Source of the DNA: Bacillota bacterium
GTDB lineage: Bacteria > Bacillota > Clostridia > Christensenellales > Pumilibacteraceae
Length of the DNA: 58,640 nucleotides
Reading direction: 5' to 3'
NCBI GenBank assembly: GCA_009780135.1
Contig: WRAP01000012.1
Coordinates: 1 to 58,640, forward strand
How positions within the stretch are numbered: the stretch's first letter is position 1; every line of letters begins with the position of its first letter. A model generated the notes under the pieces. That model was given only the letters and a program-made list of their open reading frames with translations, searched no databases and was not told where the DNA came from. A program made the position numbers and the translations under genes. This document shows positions 43,034 through 52,084 of this stretch, piece by piece.

Positions 43034-45355
43034 ATGTCGTTATTTTTGCTTATAGCGGCAACACCTCCTCAATCAATATATGAGGGAGATGATTTTGATA
43101 AAATAATAAATTATTCTGTTAATAATTCTAAAACCTACATAGAACAAACTATCTACAATACAGCTACATTAGAAGATAATTTTTGTGATAGTACAGTGTT
43201 GGTTGTTCTAAGTAGATACGCAAGTAAAGGTCTTAGAGACTTTACAATATGTTATTTTCCCGAATTTAATTTTGCTAGCGTAGAAGATATTAGCCCTGGT
43301 TTAGAACTGGCTAGGCAACAGCGTCAGGCAAGTTTATCAAGGCGGACAAGCTATCACTATTACGATGCTAATTGGAGTATCGACTTAAACGAATTTAGAC
43401 ACATTTTAAGCTTTAGACTAGCCAATCCAAGTAGAGAAAATGTATTAAGTGCGGTTGGGGTATTAGAGCAACGAGATGATGTTATTAGTGCTAGCCCAAA
43501 TATTATAGAATATTTATCACCACCATTAGAATATATTTGTAATAAAGAGATAGAGAGTGCGGTTAATCAAGTTTATCAATCAATAGAGCCGCTTAATGCT
43601 CAGACTAATGATCCGTTATTTCATCTTCAATGGGGATTGCATGGTGCATTTGGGATAAATGTGCAACCAGCTTGGAGCATTACAAGAGGGTCTAGAAATA
43701 TAAGAGTAGGTATTATCGATTCAGGGATTGATGCTATGCATCCTGATTTATCTGCTAATATATGTTGGAACACTCCAGCTTTACATAGGGATTTTAGTAC
43801 AGGACTTACAAACGGAGTTCCTTTAATTATTCCTACAGATCATGATGGTCATGGTACTCATGTTGCAGGTATTATTGGGGCAACTGGCAATAATAATATA
43901 GGAATATCGGGAGTAGCACAAAATGTTAGTTTGGTTTCATTAAGGGTTTTTCAATATAACAGTGTGATTAATCCTTTACATGTCATAAATGCGATTAGAT
44001 TTGCTACAAATTTACCACCTAATCAACGGATACATATTTTAAATGTAAGTTTGGGAGGCTCTATATTTAATATAGCAGAACAAGATGCGATAAGACAATT
44101 TCCAGGATTATTCGTAACAGCAGCAGGAAATGATGGGCTTGGATTTACACCTGGTGGTTGGAATAATGATGTAAATCGTGTTTTCCCTTCTAATCATAGG
44201 CTTCCTAATTTAATATCTGTTGGATCAACTTATGATACTGGTAGGCGTAGTGTTTTTTCTAACTGGGGAAGACAGTTTGTATGTCTTTTTGCACCAGGTG
44301 GTGCTGATATAGGTAGAGGTCCTTATGGTATAGCAGATAGAGAAATTTTAAGCACTTTCCCAATACATAGATGTAATGCGGGATACAATATACATGGTGT
44401 AAGGAAGTGTATGTTGCCATATAATCGTCCCAACGGAACATCTGCTGAACGCACAGGTTGTATTCACCATGAAAATGGTTACCATTTTATGGCAGGTACA
44501 TCTATGTCTGCACCTTTTGTTGCAGGTGTAGCCGCCCTTATGCTAAGTGTAAATCCAAATATTCCTGCTTGGCAAGTTAGAAATATTATAATGGATACGG
44601 TAAGTAGTATGCCGAATTGCCCTACTAGAGGTAGACTTTCTATTTCTGGTGGGCGTCTTAATGCCTCTGCTGCCGTACAAGCAGCAAGAGATACAGTTAT
44701 ATTTGATGCTACAGGGAGGAATCTTGTACAAGTTGGATTTAATGTGAATAATCAAATTCAGCGTAGGATTATCATCGATAATTTACCAAATAATATTCCT
44801 GTTTTTCTTTGTTTTCGTGCGCATGTTAATGCAAGATTGCGAGTTCGCTTTTATTCTAGATCTATGGGAATATATCAAGAAACAAGATATATTACTGGTG
44901 GAGAAAGTACTGTTATATTTTTGCATAGTTCGCTTTTAGTTGCTTTCTCGGCACTAACAACAGGGTTATCTCAATCGGCTTATATTGCAATTGCAACTGG
45001 TAGTTATGAGATACATATAAAAGAGCCTATTTCTCATACACCTCGTGATATTTGGTTGCCTACGCATATGGTTTATGTTATACCTTTTCGACCTTCTTGG
45101 ACTGCTAGATACAGAATAAGAATGGCTTGTTATGGTTTTGGAGCAGATGTACAATGGCATATTTATTCTATTGACCCAAATCATAGAATGGCGAACTCTA
45201 GCGGTGCTCCAAATCGACTGTTTTTAAGTGGCTTTGGTGAACCATTTACACAAGATGTAGAATTAGTCGGCGGTATAAGACATTATATAGTTTTTTATAT
45301 TGAAGGAAGTCGCTCATCTCCAATTTTAGATATTACAAGTATAGGACCATTGTAG
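43034..45355 (+). CDS. secreted subtilisin-like serine protease (S8)
   Basis: The catalytic triad is complete: Asp in VGIIDSGIDAMHPDL (about residue 227 from this ATG), His in DHDGHGTHVAGIIGA (275) and Ser in GTSMSAPFVAGVAALML (490), with the oxyanion Asn in VTAAGND. About 200 residues before the domain look like a propeptide, and about 230 residues after it form an unassigned beta-rich region. The ATG at 43034 lacks a Shine-Dalgarno site and would give a signal peptide without its charged start. The AGGAG at 42978-42982 points instead to an ATT codon at 42992 in the same frame, which would add MTKRKKLLSILITI and complete a classical signal peptide. I give the conservative ATG here. It is an extracellular protease, first in a region of secreted proteases. 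Confidence 0.9.
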   Translation: MSLFLLIAATPPQSIYEGDDFDKIINYSVNNSKTYIEQTIYNTATLEDNFCDSTVLVVLSRYASKGLRDFTICYFPEFNFASVEDISPGLELARQQRQASLSRRTSYHYYDANWSIDLNEFRHILSFRLANPSRENVLSAVGVLEQRDDVISASPNIIEYLSPPLEYICNKEIESAVNQVYQSIEPLNAQTNDPLFHLQWGLHGAFGINVQPAWSITRGSRNIRVGIIDSGIDAMHPDLSANICWNTPALHRDFSTGLTNGVPLIIPTDHDGHGTHVAGIIGATGNNNIGISGVAQNVSLVSLRVFQYNSVINPLHVINAIRFATNLPPNQRIHILNVSLGGSIFNIAEQDAIRQFPGLFVTAAGNDGLGFTPGGWNNDVNRVFPSNHRLPNLISVGSTYDTGRRSVFSNWGRQFVCLFAPGGADIGRGPYGIADREILSTFPIHRCNAGYNIHGVRKCMLPYNRPNGTSAERTGCIHHENGYHFMAGTSMSAPFVAGVAALMLSVNPNIPAWQVRNIIMDTVSSMPNCPTRGRLSISGGRLNASAAVQAARDTVIFDATGRNLVQVGFNVNNQIQRRIIIDNLPNNIPVFLCFRAHVNARLRVRFYSRSMGIYQETRYITGGESTVIFLHSSLLVAFSALTTGLSQSAYIAIATGSYEIHIKEPISHTPRDIWLPTHMVYVIPFRPSWTARYRIRMACYGFGADVQWHIYSIDPNHRMANSSGAPNRLFLSGFGEPFTQDVELVGGIRHYIVFYIEGSRSSPILDITSIGPL

Positions 45356-45398
45356 CATTAAGCTAACGCAAAACATATAAATAGAAAGGAGATTTTAT

Positions 45399-46028
45399 AT
45401 GAATAGAATAACAAATAAAACAAGAATAATAATTTTTATAACAGTTTTTGCGTTAATGTTTTTTAGCGTTATGTTTTTAAGTGCAGGATCTTGTGATATA
45501 TATATTGAAACAACTGAGGAAGAAGTATGCAGTTGTTCTCAACTGCCTTTGTCAGGTAGATTTATTAGTATTTTAGAAGCATATAACAAAGGTTATCTTG
45601 GTAGGGAAGATGTAAAAAATATTGCTTATCATATATCTGGTGTGCCTGGGGTAGTTTATGTAGTACCTGACGGCAGAGATTGCGAGGAAATGTTGGATTG
45701 GTCTAATATACTACAAATAGCCTACAATAGATATGTAGTGCGTTTAATGTTTGAACCAAAAACATCAACTCTACCGTCTTTAGATGCTAGTATAACTAAA
45801 CAAATAAAACATAATTTTCTTTATATGCAGAATACTATGGGTTATTATAGTGAGTTTGATATAGACGATGTAACACTTGAATATTTAGGAACATATAACT
45901 CTAAAGTTGCTGTAGTAATGGGTGTAGGTATGTTATATGTGCCCAATAGAACAAGGACGGAAGTAGCAGGTGTTTTATTTTTAGGCGATTTTAGAGCACC
46001 ATTTTTTCAAATTTGGGTTCCTAATTAG
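45399..46028 (+). CDS. secreted or lipid-anchored small protein, paralogue A
   Basis: 209 residues. After a basic start comes a hydrophobic core (FITVFALMFFSVMFLSAG) and Cys in SAGSC, a possible atypical lipobox. Cysteines CSC follow. The mature part shares LTREDxKxIAYHxxG, FxYMxNxxG, LxYLGTYNS and a terminal QxWxPN with the next gene. A good AAGGAG site lies before the ATG and it follows the S8 protease by 43 bases, suggesting co-transcription. I recognise no family. It might be a protease inhibitor or chaperone for the secreted enzyme; this is speculation. Confidence 0.7.
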   Translation: MNRITNKTRIIIFITVFALMFFSVMFLSAGSCDIYIETTEEEVCSCSQLPLSGRFISILEAYNKGYLGREDVKNIAYHISGVPGVVYVVPDGRDCEEMLDWSNILQIAYNRYVVRLMFEPKTSTLPSLDASITKQIKHNFLYMQNTMGYYSEFDIDDVTLEYLGTYNSKVAVVMGVGMLYVPNRTRTEVAGVLFLGDFRAPFFQIWVPN

Positions 46029-46048
46029 ATGAATACAAAGGAGTACAC

Positions 46049-46693
46049 ATGAATAAAACAACAACTAAAACAAGAATAGTAATTTTTATAACAGTTTTAG
46101 CGTTAATGTTTTTTAGCGTTATGTTTTTAAGTGCAGGAACTTGTAATATATATTTTGAAACAACTTCATGCGGGCAGGAGATTTGTATTTGCGATAGTAG
46201 TAGTGAGGTTATATATTGTGATGAATGCAATCAAGAATATTGTATATGTGAGGCTGAAACATCACCTCATGGTAGGTTTTTAAATTTTCTTGATGTAGAT
46301 TGTTTTGAAAAAAATCTTACTAGAGAGGATGCAAAACATATTGCTTATCATAATATGGGTAAAGTAAATGGTGCTATTCGAACAGAAAGAGGTTTTGATT
46401 TCTATGAAATTGATTTTACACCTACATTAGAAGCTCTTCCTCCACTTTGTTCAATTTTAGAAAATAAAATTATAGAAGACTTTAGGTATATGCTTAACTC
46501 TCAAAGGCCACAAATGGGGGATAGAGCAGGAGAAATATTGGTTAAATACTTGGGCACTTATAATTCTGTTGTTGTTACAATAATAACGGCAAATCAACCT
46601 TATATTAGTGTTCTTGGAATGTGTTTGTTATTTAATGTAGTTCTTCGTATAGGTAACAGTGGTCCTATTGTTCAATTTTGGATGCCTAATTAG
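46049..46693 (+). CDS. secreted or lipid-anchored small protein, paralogue B
   Basis: 214 residues, a tandem duplicate of the preceding gene. The first 40 codons are nearly identical in DNA (ACTAAAACAAGAATA, then the hydrophobic core to SAGTC), while the mature parts have diverged. A cysteine-rich insert (CGQEICICDSSSEVIYCDEC, then NQEYCIC) follows the signal sequence here and is much shorter in paralogue A. An AAGGAG site lies within a 20-base spacer that is itself repeated downstream of the gene. Confidence 0.7.
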   Translation: MNKTTTKTRIVIFITVLALMFFSVMFLSAGTCNIYFETTSCGQEICICDSSSEVIYCDECNQEYCICEAETSPHGRFLNFLDVDCFEKNLTREDAKHIAYHNMGKVNGAIRTERGFDFYEIDFTPTLEALPPLCSILENKIIEDFRYMLNSQRPQMGDRAGEILVKYLGTYNSVVVTIITANQPYISVLGMCLLFNVVLRIGNSGPIVQFWMPN

Positions 46694-46792
46694 ATGGAAT
46701 ACAAAGGAGTACACATGAATAAAAATATCAAAACAACTAAAACAAGAATAATAACTCCACCTAACTATTGTTGGGGGGAGTTATTATTGTAA
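46694..46792 (+). pseudogene. third copy of the small secreted protein, cut down to its first codons
   Basis: The repeated spacer AATACAAAGGAGTACAC and an ATG at 46715 are followed by 13 codons like paralogues A and B (MNKNIKTTKTRII). Then the sequence switches to an unrelated hairpin and stops after 25 codons. This is a remnant of a third tandem copy, deleted down to a hairpin. Confidence 0.65.
46750..46785 (+). terminator. hairpin closing the S8 protease operon
   Basis: AATAACTCC pairs perfectly with GGAGTTATT around an 18-base loop, followed by ATTGTAAATT. The U-tract is poor. Confidence 0.5.
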
Positions 46793-46874
46793 ATTATACT
46801 ATTGTTTAGGCATAGATTTATAATAAAGCAAACAATAACAAGACTATCTGCAATATGTCAGAAAAGGAGTTTTA

Positions 46875-47564
46875 ATGAAAAAGAAACTTAAAAAATTCTT
46901 AGGATTAGGAATGGCATTTTTAATGCCATTTGCAGTTGTAGGGTTAGCAAGTTGCATTTCGGGTTGCGATGTATATGTTGATGAATCGCATTATCAGTTA
47001 CAACGACAAATTGAATTATTGCAACAGCAGATTGCAGATTTACAGGAGCAGTTAAATGCTTGGGATAGGTAGATTGAAGAACTACTGAATGAGATTGCTA
47101 GGTTAGAGAGAGAAGTAGAGATATTACAAAATCCTATTACGGAAGATAGCTTTTCGCTAACTGTAACGGTAGAGCGGTATACTTTTCCTTTTGGCGAAAG
47201 CACTACAATTACTGCCAGTCTTGAAAATCTAAGCGGAGAGGATTTGTATATTCGTTATTCGAATTTTCCTCATCCTACTAATCTTAATGTAGGTCCACAG
47301 GCAATAATGTTGTTTCTTTGGAATACTCCTTATGAGCCTGCTAGAGATATATTTATAATGATTCGTGAAGAAACTAAATTATTTAATTATGATGAAAAGA
47401 TAGAAAGAATATGGCATTTAGGACAGAGACTTAGTGTAGGACAGCATGAAATGTATCTTCTAATATCGTTCGCTGTTTGGCGAAAGGATTATTTAGGTCA
47501 ATTTATGGTGATATCTCCGCATATATTTTTCAGGACTATTCCTGCCACATTAACAGTTTATTAG
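46875..47564 (+). pseudogene. coiled-coil lipoprotein interrupted by an in-frame TAG
   Basis: The start at 46875 has a good AAGGAG site and a lipobox (VGLASC). A heptad coiled coil (QLQRQIELLQQQIADLQEQL) runs into TAG at 47070-47072. The same frame then continues without a break, first with more coiled coil (IEELLNEIARLEREVEILQ), then a beta-rich domain of about 130 residues ending at 47564. A single CAG-to-TAG change would explain it. TAG is used as a normal stop by neighbours, so recoding is unlikely. The intact product would have been 229 residues. Confidence 0.75.
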
Positions 47565-47608
47565 AATTAACATAAAAAACAACTATAAAACAAAAGAGAT
47601 AAAAACTT

Positions 47609-48544
47609 ATGAATAACTTAAACAAATCAAAAAACACAATAAAATTACTAGTTATAGGCATTTTATTTGGACTATTATTAGCATTAACAGGTGTCAATGT
47701 AGCAGTAAACGGCTATACGGATAGCTATAGTAAAGAATATGATTATAACATCTACAACGGATGTTGAGATGGCTATAGCATAGAGGATATTAGGGCTATG
47801 GTAGGGCAACAATCATATAATATTTTGCGTGTACATACAGATAACGGTGTTGTAAGATATAAATATCCGCAAGCTACTACAACTCAAGCATTATATTTTG
47901 ATATACCTACAGCATTTGATTACGATTATAAAAATCCGCTATAGCGGCAGAAATAACAGAGACAGTATTGTTGTGGTGCTTATGGGCGATGGCTTTACAG
48001 CAACTCAACAGCTTGATTTTTTAGGTCATGCTCATTCGGTTATAAATACAATGCTAGGTGTTTATCCTTATATGGGAGCTAATAGAGGTATACATCCGTT
48101 TAATTTATTTAGAGAATATTTTACGGTTTATGCTATTAAAACTATCTCCGAGGAAAGTGGTATTTCTATACGGAATGTTATTCCCAATGTTATCGTTAAT
48201 AATCGCTTTGGTAGTTATATTCTAAGTCTTGGGGATATAAGAATGTCTGCTATTGGTCTAATCCTAATGCCTCTTATTATCGTCAAGAAATTTTTAATAT
48301 GGCGGCATATTATGCGGGTAATATTGCAAATGTGGATATGATACAAGTAATAGCTAACTCGTCGCTAAATATTAGTAGAATTAGTAGTGCTTGGTTGGAT
48401 GATGTATTAGATTGTTTAAAAGATGTTTGTTTTCATACAGAAAATTATATAGATATATATAAGGAACTACAACAAGCATTTTTATATTATTTACCAATCC
48501 TAAATCTAGGTTTAATAGGTAATGTTGTAGCTTGGGTGGATTAG
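47609..48544 (+). pseudogene. degenerate paralogue of the M64 peptidase at 52085
   Basis: It starts with an intact signal peptide (MNNLNKSKNTIKLLVIG, then LLLALTG). A TGA follows at 47765-47767, then frameshifts near 47940 and 48245. Pieces in three frames align with the intact protein at 52085: IRYSGRNNRDSIVVVLMGDGFTATQQ versus IRYSGRLRADSIVIVLMGDGFTAAQI, FREYFTVYAIKTIS versus FSSLFTVYAVQIVS, and ANVDMIQVIANSS versus ANLNMIQVIANQD. The zinc-binding HExxH part and everything after it are missing. Confidence 0.82.
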
Positions 48545-48662
48545 TGTTAACTAAGTTTTTAATAATTACTAGGTTTATAAATAATTAACTAATAAAAATA
48601 TCTTGTGAAGCTAAATCTTTGCAAGGTGTTTTTTTATAAAGTAGGAGTAATATCTAAATACC
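48545..48662 (+). other. intergenic, hairpin with T-run
   Basis: ATCTTGT can pair with GCAAGGT and is followed by GTTTTTTT (about 48599-48639), a probable terminator. Nothing else is seen. Confidence 0.45.
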
Positions 48663-48665
48663 TAG

Positions 48666-48902
48666 TATGCTTTATATTTAGATGTTTACGGTGTTTTGCT
48701 TCCTGCAAGATACGGAGATGAGATAGCTTGCTACACAAAGGTTTACATAATTAGCAACTGGAAGCTAGATGAGCAGTATAAAAATATTTAAGCTGATTAT
48801 CCCAAAATCTATAAAGCGTTTCTACACCGAATACATCACATTTGGGAATATGACAAACAACCTGAACCGCAAATTAAATTCACTAAGGTCAACAGTTGCT
48901 AA
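48666..48902 (+). pseudogene. relic of a CRESS-type replication initiator (superfamily 3 helicase, C-terminal part)
   Basis: The frame reads YALYLDVYGVLLPARYGDEI, then ACYTKVYIISNWKLDEQYKN, a TAA (48789-48791), then ADYPKIYKAFLHRIHHIWEY and DKQPEPQIKFTKVNSC. The order LD-x-Y, LPARY, TKVYIISN and AFLxRIxxxxEYD matches the Walker B-to-motif C region of Rep proteins from small rolling-circle plasmids and CRESS-DNA viruses, in which the Asn of (T/S)N is motif C. The endonuclease domain and Walker A are missing, so it is a dead fragment of a former plasmid or integrated element. Confidence 0.7.
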
Positions 48903-48958
48903 TGAATCTGCAACTACTAGAGAAACGCAGCTTGCCGTTTTAATGAATATGATAATTG

Positions 48959-49000
48959 ATAAAAGGCACACTCTCGTAAATCAAGAATATGCCTTTATCA
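48959..49000. terminator. imperfect hairpin after the S1 protease
   Basis: GATAAAAGGCA and TGCCTTTATC pair with one bulge around a 19-base loop. It lies downstream of the S1 protease gene on the minus strand, but its U-tract is weak. Confidence 0.35.
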
Positions 49001-49035
49001 TTTACTATTATCTACTTAAATTCTATTAGCTTAGT

Positions 49036-51390
49036 TTACATCACTTCAAATTCAAGTGCTTTTAATGTAGCTTCATTCCACATATAAATAGCTGAAGGTC
49101 CAAAAGAAAGTCGTTCATCTTCGCTTGTGTTAGAAAATTCTCTATTTTCAATTTGATTTCTTAAAGCAGCAAGTGCATTTAGCCTGTCAGTTGTAGTTTC
49201 AAACTCTTGAATTGCAATAGCTGAAATAGCTGTGTTAATAGCTATTATTTCTCTTTTTAAATCAGAGTGGGGGGATAATTCTCCTAATACTCTAAAAACA
49301 TAATATCTAAAAAAGCCATCAACAGTAAAAGCATTTCTCCAAGCAGGATTTGCTCTATAGGCATTTACCATATCCCTATTAGGTAAGTATATTTGCTGTA
49401 TATTAGTATTGTAAAATGCCCCTAGTGTCAGCGTAATAGGATTTCCAGTTTCTTGCTCTATAGTAACAGTTTTTAAATTAGTATTATTACCAAATGCATT
49501 CGAGTCAATAAACTGTACAGCACCAGGAATAATAACATTTTTAAGTCCTGTGTTAGCAAATCGATTTCGTACTATAACAATAGCATTACCTGTTATTCGT
49601 ATAGTGGTATTTACACCATCATTAGTAGCAAAAGCATTAGTGCCAATACTACCCCATACAACAGACTCAGGAACTACAATATTTTTAACATTAGTACCCA
49701 CAAAAAGATTTTGTGCAATGCTATTTGTCCCTTCTTCAATATATACCGTAGTGTAAATATCAAATGAATTAGGGCCAATGGAATTAACTCTTGAAGCAAC
49801 AGTCGACGGAATTGTAACTCTTCTAGCGTAGGTGCCATAAAAAAAATAGTCTGGTATGCTAGTGCCAAAAACGCGTATCATTGCATCTGTGCCATAAAAC
49901 GCTTTAGGTGCAAGTGTAATATTGTTTGCAATAGTGAAATAAATGCTTGTTAAATATGGTTGGTTTGCAAATGCACCTGTAGCTATGCGGGTTACTCGTC
50001 TTTCAGTTCCATCTACATTCATAGCAGTATGAATAACAAGTCTTTCAAATTGATTTCTAAGTCCTACAATCTCAATCGTACCGTCAGTTAATACATTTGT
50101 TATAAACGGAGGTTCTGCAAAATTTGCAACAATAGTTACATCCAGCCCAACATCTCCACAAGTAATATTAGTAATTTTGCTTGCCGAACCTCTACTTGCA
50201 AAAGTAGTTGCGACCAAAACATATTTACCATTTTGCATAGCAAAAACAGGTGCACCGCTATCTCCGCCGAGCGTCTCAGCAGTATGCCTGATTTGGTCAT
50301 AAAATCGTGTTATAGGACCACCACCTGGTGGGGTACTAGATATAAGTTGATAAAGTAAATCAATTCTGCCTTCTGTTCTACCAGTTCTGCTTCCAAATTG
50401 TGCTATTCTAAGACCTACAAGAATTTCACATCTGCTGGCAACTTGATATGTAGTAGGAATAATGTTTCTTTGGTGAGCATTTGGATATCTAAAATAAGAT
50501 GCTGACGATGTAAACTCCCACCTGTCTTGGTTATCAAAAGGTATAAATGCGGAATCTGATAACTCTCCGTTACCAAATCTATATCGTAATGTTGTGCCTA
50601 TTATAGAAAGATTGTGATGACATCTCATCTGTGTGTTTGCTGGAGCAACATGAGCATTAGTTATTATTCCTTTTTTTATTATTCCTTGCCTATAAGCTAT
50701 ATTACAAAAAGCTTTAGCAGATATAGTGCCATCCCCCCCAAAAAAGTCAGAGGCAACTAATCTTCCTCCGCTATGAATAGGAGTAAGGTCAGCGGTTCCA
50801 CTACTAAGTATGGGTATTTCTCCTATAGCAAACTTTATTGCATCTTCCATAAACAAGGATAGTCCATTAAGATATTCTATAACATTAGGAATAGATTGCT
50901 CATCGTATAAACTTACCTCTATTCTGTTATACTGCGGTGCAACACCAACTCCAAATATCGAATAATTGGGCATCAAATTGGCTATCGCACTATATATTTC
51001 TAATAAGAAGTTATGCGAAAATTGCCTTAGATGGTAAACGACATAAGGATTTCCGCTTCGTTTTTCTGACATATCCGTTAATCCTAAATTCAATCTGCCA
51101 TAATAACAATACCAAGCTCCGGCAAAGCTGTTATTATACACCCTAGTATTAGGATTTGATGTATAGCCTCTTGTATAGCTTATTACTTCGGTGCGATAGT
51201 TACTTAAAACACTACTAGCTATAGACATACTGTTTTCTATGTTTACATCGTATTGATTTGCATTAGTAAAGCTTATTGCTAATCTATTTTCTTGACGCCT
51301 GTATGTGCCTGCAAAAATAAATGCAACTAGTGCTAGTGTGCTTATAAACAGCACGACTATAAATGAAAGTTTATTTGTTTTTGTTTTCAT
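49036..51390 (-). CDS. secreted trypsin-like (S1) protease with BspA-type leucine-rich repeats
   Basis: I place the start at the ATG at 51388-51390, 12 bases after AGGAG, giving 784 residues; further upstream codons overlap that site. A signal peptide (MKTKTNKLSF, then VVLFISTLALVAFIFAG) is followed by a chymotrypsin-fold domain. His is in GIITNAHVAP (about residue 245), Asp in LSDSAFIPFD (278) and Ser in ETLGGDSGAPVFA (373), similar to alpha-lytic/streptogrisin-type proteases. Residues about 455-690 carry LRR_5/BspA repeats (IATGAFANQPYLTSIYF, IGTNAFATND, NAFGNNTNLKTVTIE), usually used for binding host or polymer surfaces. The gene points opposite to its neighbours. Confidence 0.88.
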   Translation of the reverse strand: MKTKTNKLSFIVVLFISTLALVAFIFAGTYRRQENRLAISFTNANQYDVNIENSMSIASSVLSNYRTEVISYTRGYTSNPNTRVYNNSFAGAWYCYYGRLNLGLTDMSEKRSGNPYVVYHLRQFSHNFLLEIYSAIANLMPNYSIFGVGVAPQYNRIEVSLYDEQSIPNVIEYLNGLSLFMEDAIKFAIGEIPILSSGTADLTPIHSGGRLVASDFFGGDGTISAKAFCNIAYRQGIIKKGIITNAHVAPANTQMRCHHNLSIIGTTLRYRFGNGELSDSAFIPFDNQDRWEFTSSASYFRYPNAHQRNIIPTTYQVASRCEILVGLRIAQFGSRTGRTEGRIDLLYQLISSTPPGGGPITRFYDQIRHTAETLGGDSGAPVFAMQNGKYVLVATTFASRGSASKITNITCGDVGLDVTIVANFAEPPFITNVLTDGTIEIVGLRNQFERLVIHTAMNVDGTERRVTRIATGAFANQPYLTSIYFTIANNITLAPKAFYGTDAMIRVFGTSIPDYFFYGTYARRVTIPSTVASRVNSIGPNSFDIYTTVYIEEGTNSIAQNLFVGTNVKNIVVPESVVWGSIGTNAFATNDGVNTTIRITGNAIVIVRNRFANTGLKNVIIPGAVQFIDSNAFGNNTNLKTVTIEQETGNPITLTLGAFYNTNIQQIYLPNRDMVNAYRANPAWRNAFTVDGFFRYYVFRVLGELSPHSDLKREIIAINTAISAIAIQEFETTTDRLNALAALRNQIENREFSNTSEDERLSFGPSAIYMWNEATLKALEFEVM

Positions 51391-51517
51391 ATGTGTTTTT
51401 ATCTCCTTTTTACACCGCACTTTAAAGCGGTAGCTTATGATTATTAAAACACAAGAACAAGTGGTTTGTAAAGAGCTTTTTTTTTATAAAAACTAATGAA
51501 AATTAAAGAGGATTATA

Positions 51518-51596
51518 GGTAGCGGTACAAATAGCTATAGCTAGTAAAGAGCTTAATCGTCAATACATAGGCTTTGAATATAATCCAACTAAATAA
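51518..51596 (+). pseudogene. relic of a DNA methyltransferase (motif I region)
   Basis: GGT AGC GGT ACA encodes GSGT. After one extra base the frame continues IAIASKELNRQYIGFEYNPT and K before TAA. GSGTTxIAxKxLNRxxIGxExxxxY is the S-adenosylmethionine-binding motif I near the C-terminus of N6-adenine/N4-cytosine methyltransferases. No catalytic DPPY is left, so this is a fragment. Confidence 0.6.
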
Positions 51597-51671
51597 TATA
51601 TATAATAATTTTATTTTTTCCAACCTTTTAGCTGTTTCAAACGACTAATTATTAAGAGGGTAAAAAAACTG

Positions 51672-51931
51672 ATGGGAAATAATATAATTAAACACTTAAG
51701 AATAACAACTTAAATATATTTGCTCTAACACTATTGCTAGTCTTTTAATAGTGAGTTTTGCTGTGCTAGCAATAAGCTAAAAGTACTGATGCAGAATATC
51801 AATCTAAAAAAGATGTCAATTATGATATAGGTGTAGGTTTTATTATAATTTTATCCAAATCTAAACTATTGTCTATTGTGGAGGTGAAAAGCGATAGTAT
51901 GGAGCAAATTGTAAAAGGTTTATATCTATAA
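51672..51931 (+). pseudogene. decayed secreted-protein gene
   Basis: An ATG at 51672 (MGNNIIKHLRITT) leads, with frameshifts and stops, into a signal-peptide-like hydrophobic stretch (TIASLLIVSFAVLAIS). A final open part follows (STDAEYQSKKDVNYDIGVGF, then IVEVKSDSMEQIVKGLYL). The general plan is that of neighbouring secreted proteins, but no family can be named. Confidence 0.45.
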
Positions 51932-52084
51932 CTCACATAGGGCTTATGGCAAAAGTTTATCAAAGTGATATTAGTACACAGTAACTCTTGAAAGAAATAT
52001 TAGGCATGAGGAATTGAGTGCCTAAAAAATAAAATACACCCAAAAAACACAATTCGCCTATGAGCGAGAGGAGAAAAAATTATT

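Larger units (their letters stand above)
51391..52084. other. gene-poor interval holding two gene relics
   Basis: There is no intact gene in about 690 bases. It contains the methyltransferase relic at 51518-51596 and a decayed secreted-protein reading frame at 51672-51931. An AGGCA/TGCCT hairpin (about 51992-52024) lies before the M64 gene leader. The rest is AT-rich with no assigned feature. Confidence 0.6.

Noticed and set aside
46875-47564. TAG recoded as an amino acid genome-wide
   Set aside because: TAG ends several well-defined neighbours (for example paralogues A and B at 46026 and 46691), so an alternative code is unlikely.
48769-49029. 86-codon frame overlapping the Rep relic
   Set aside because: The other frame of the same DNA carries the clear Rep/SF3 helicase pattern. 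This frame has no domain and a poor start.
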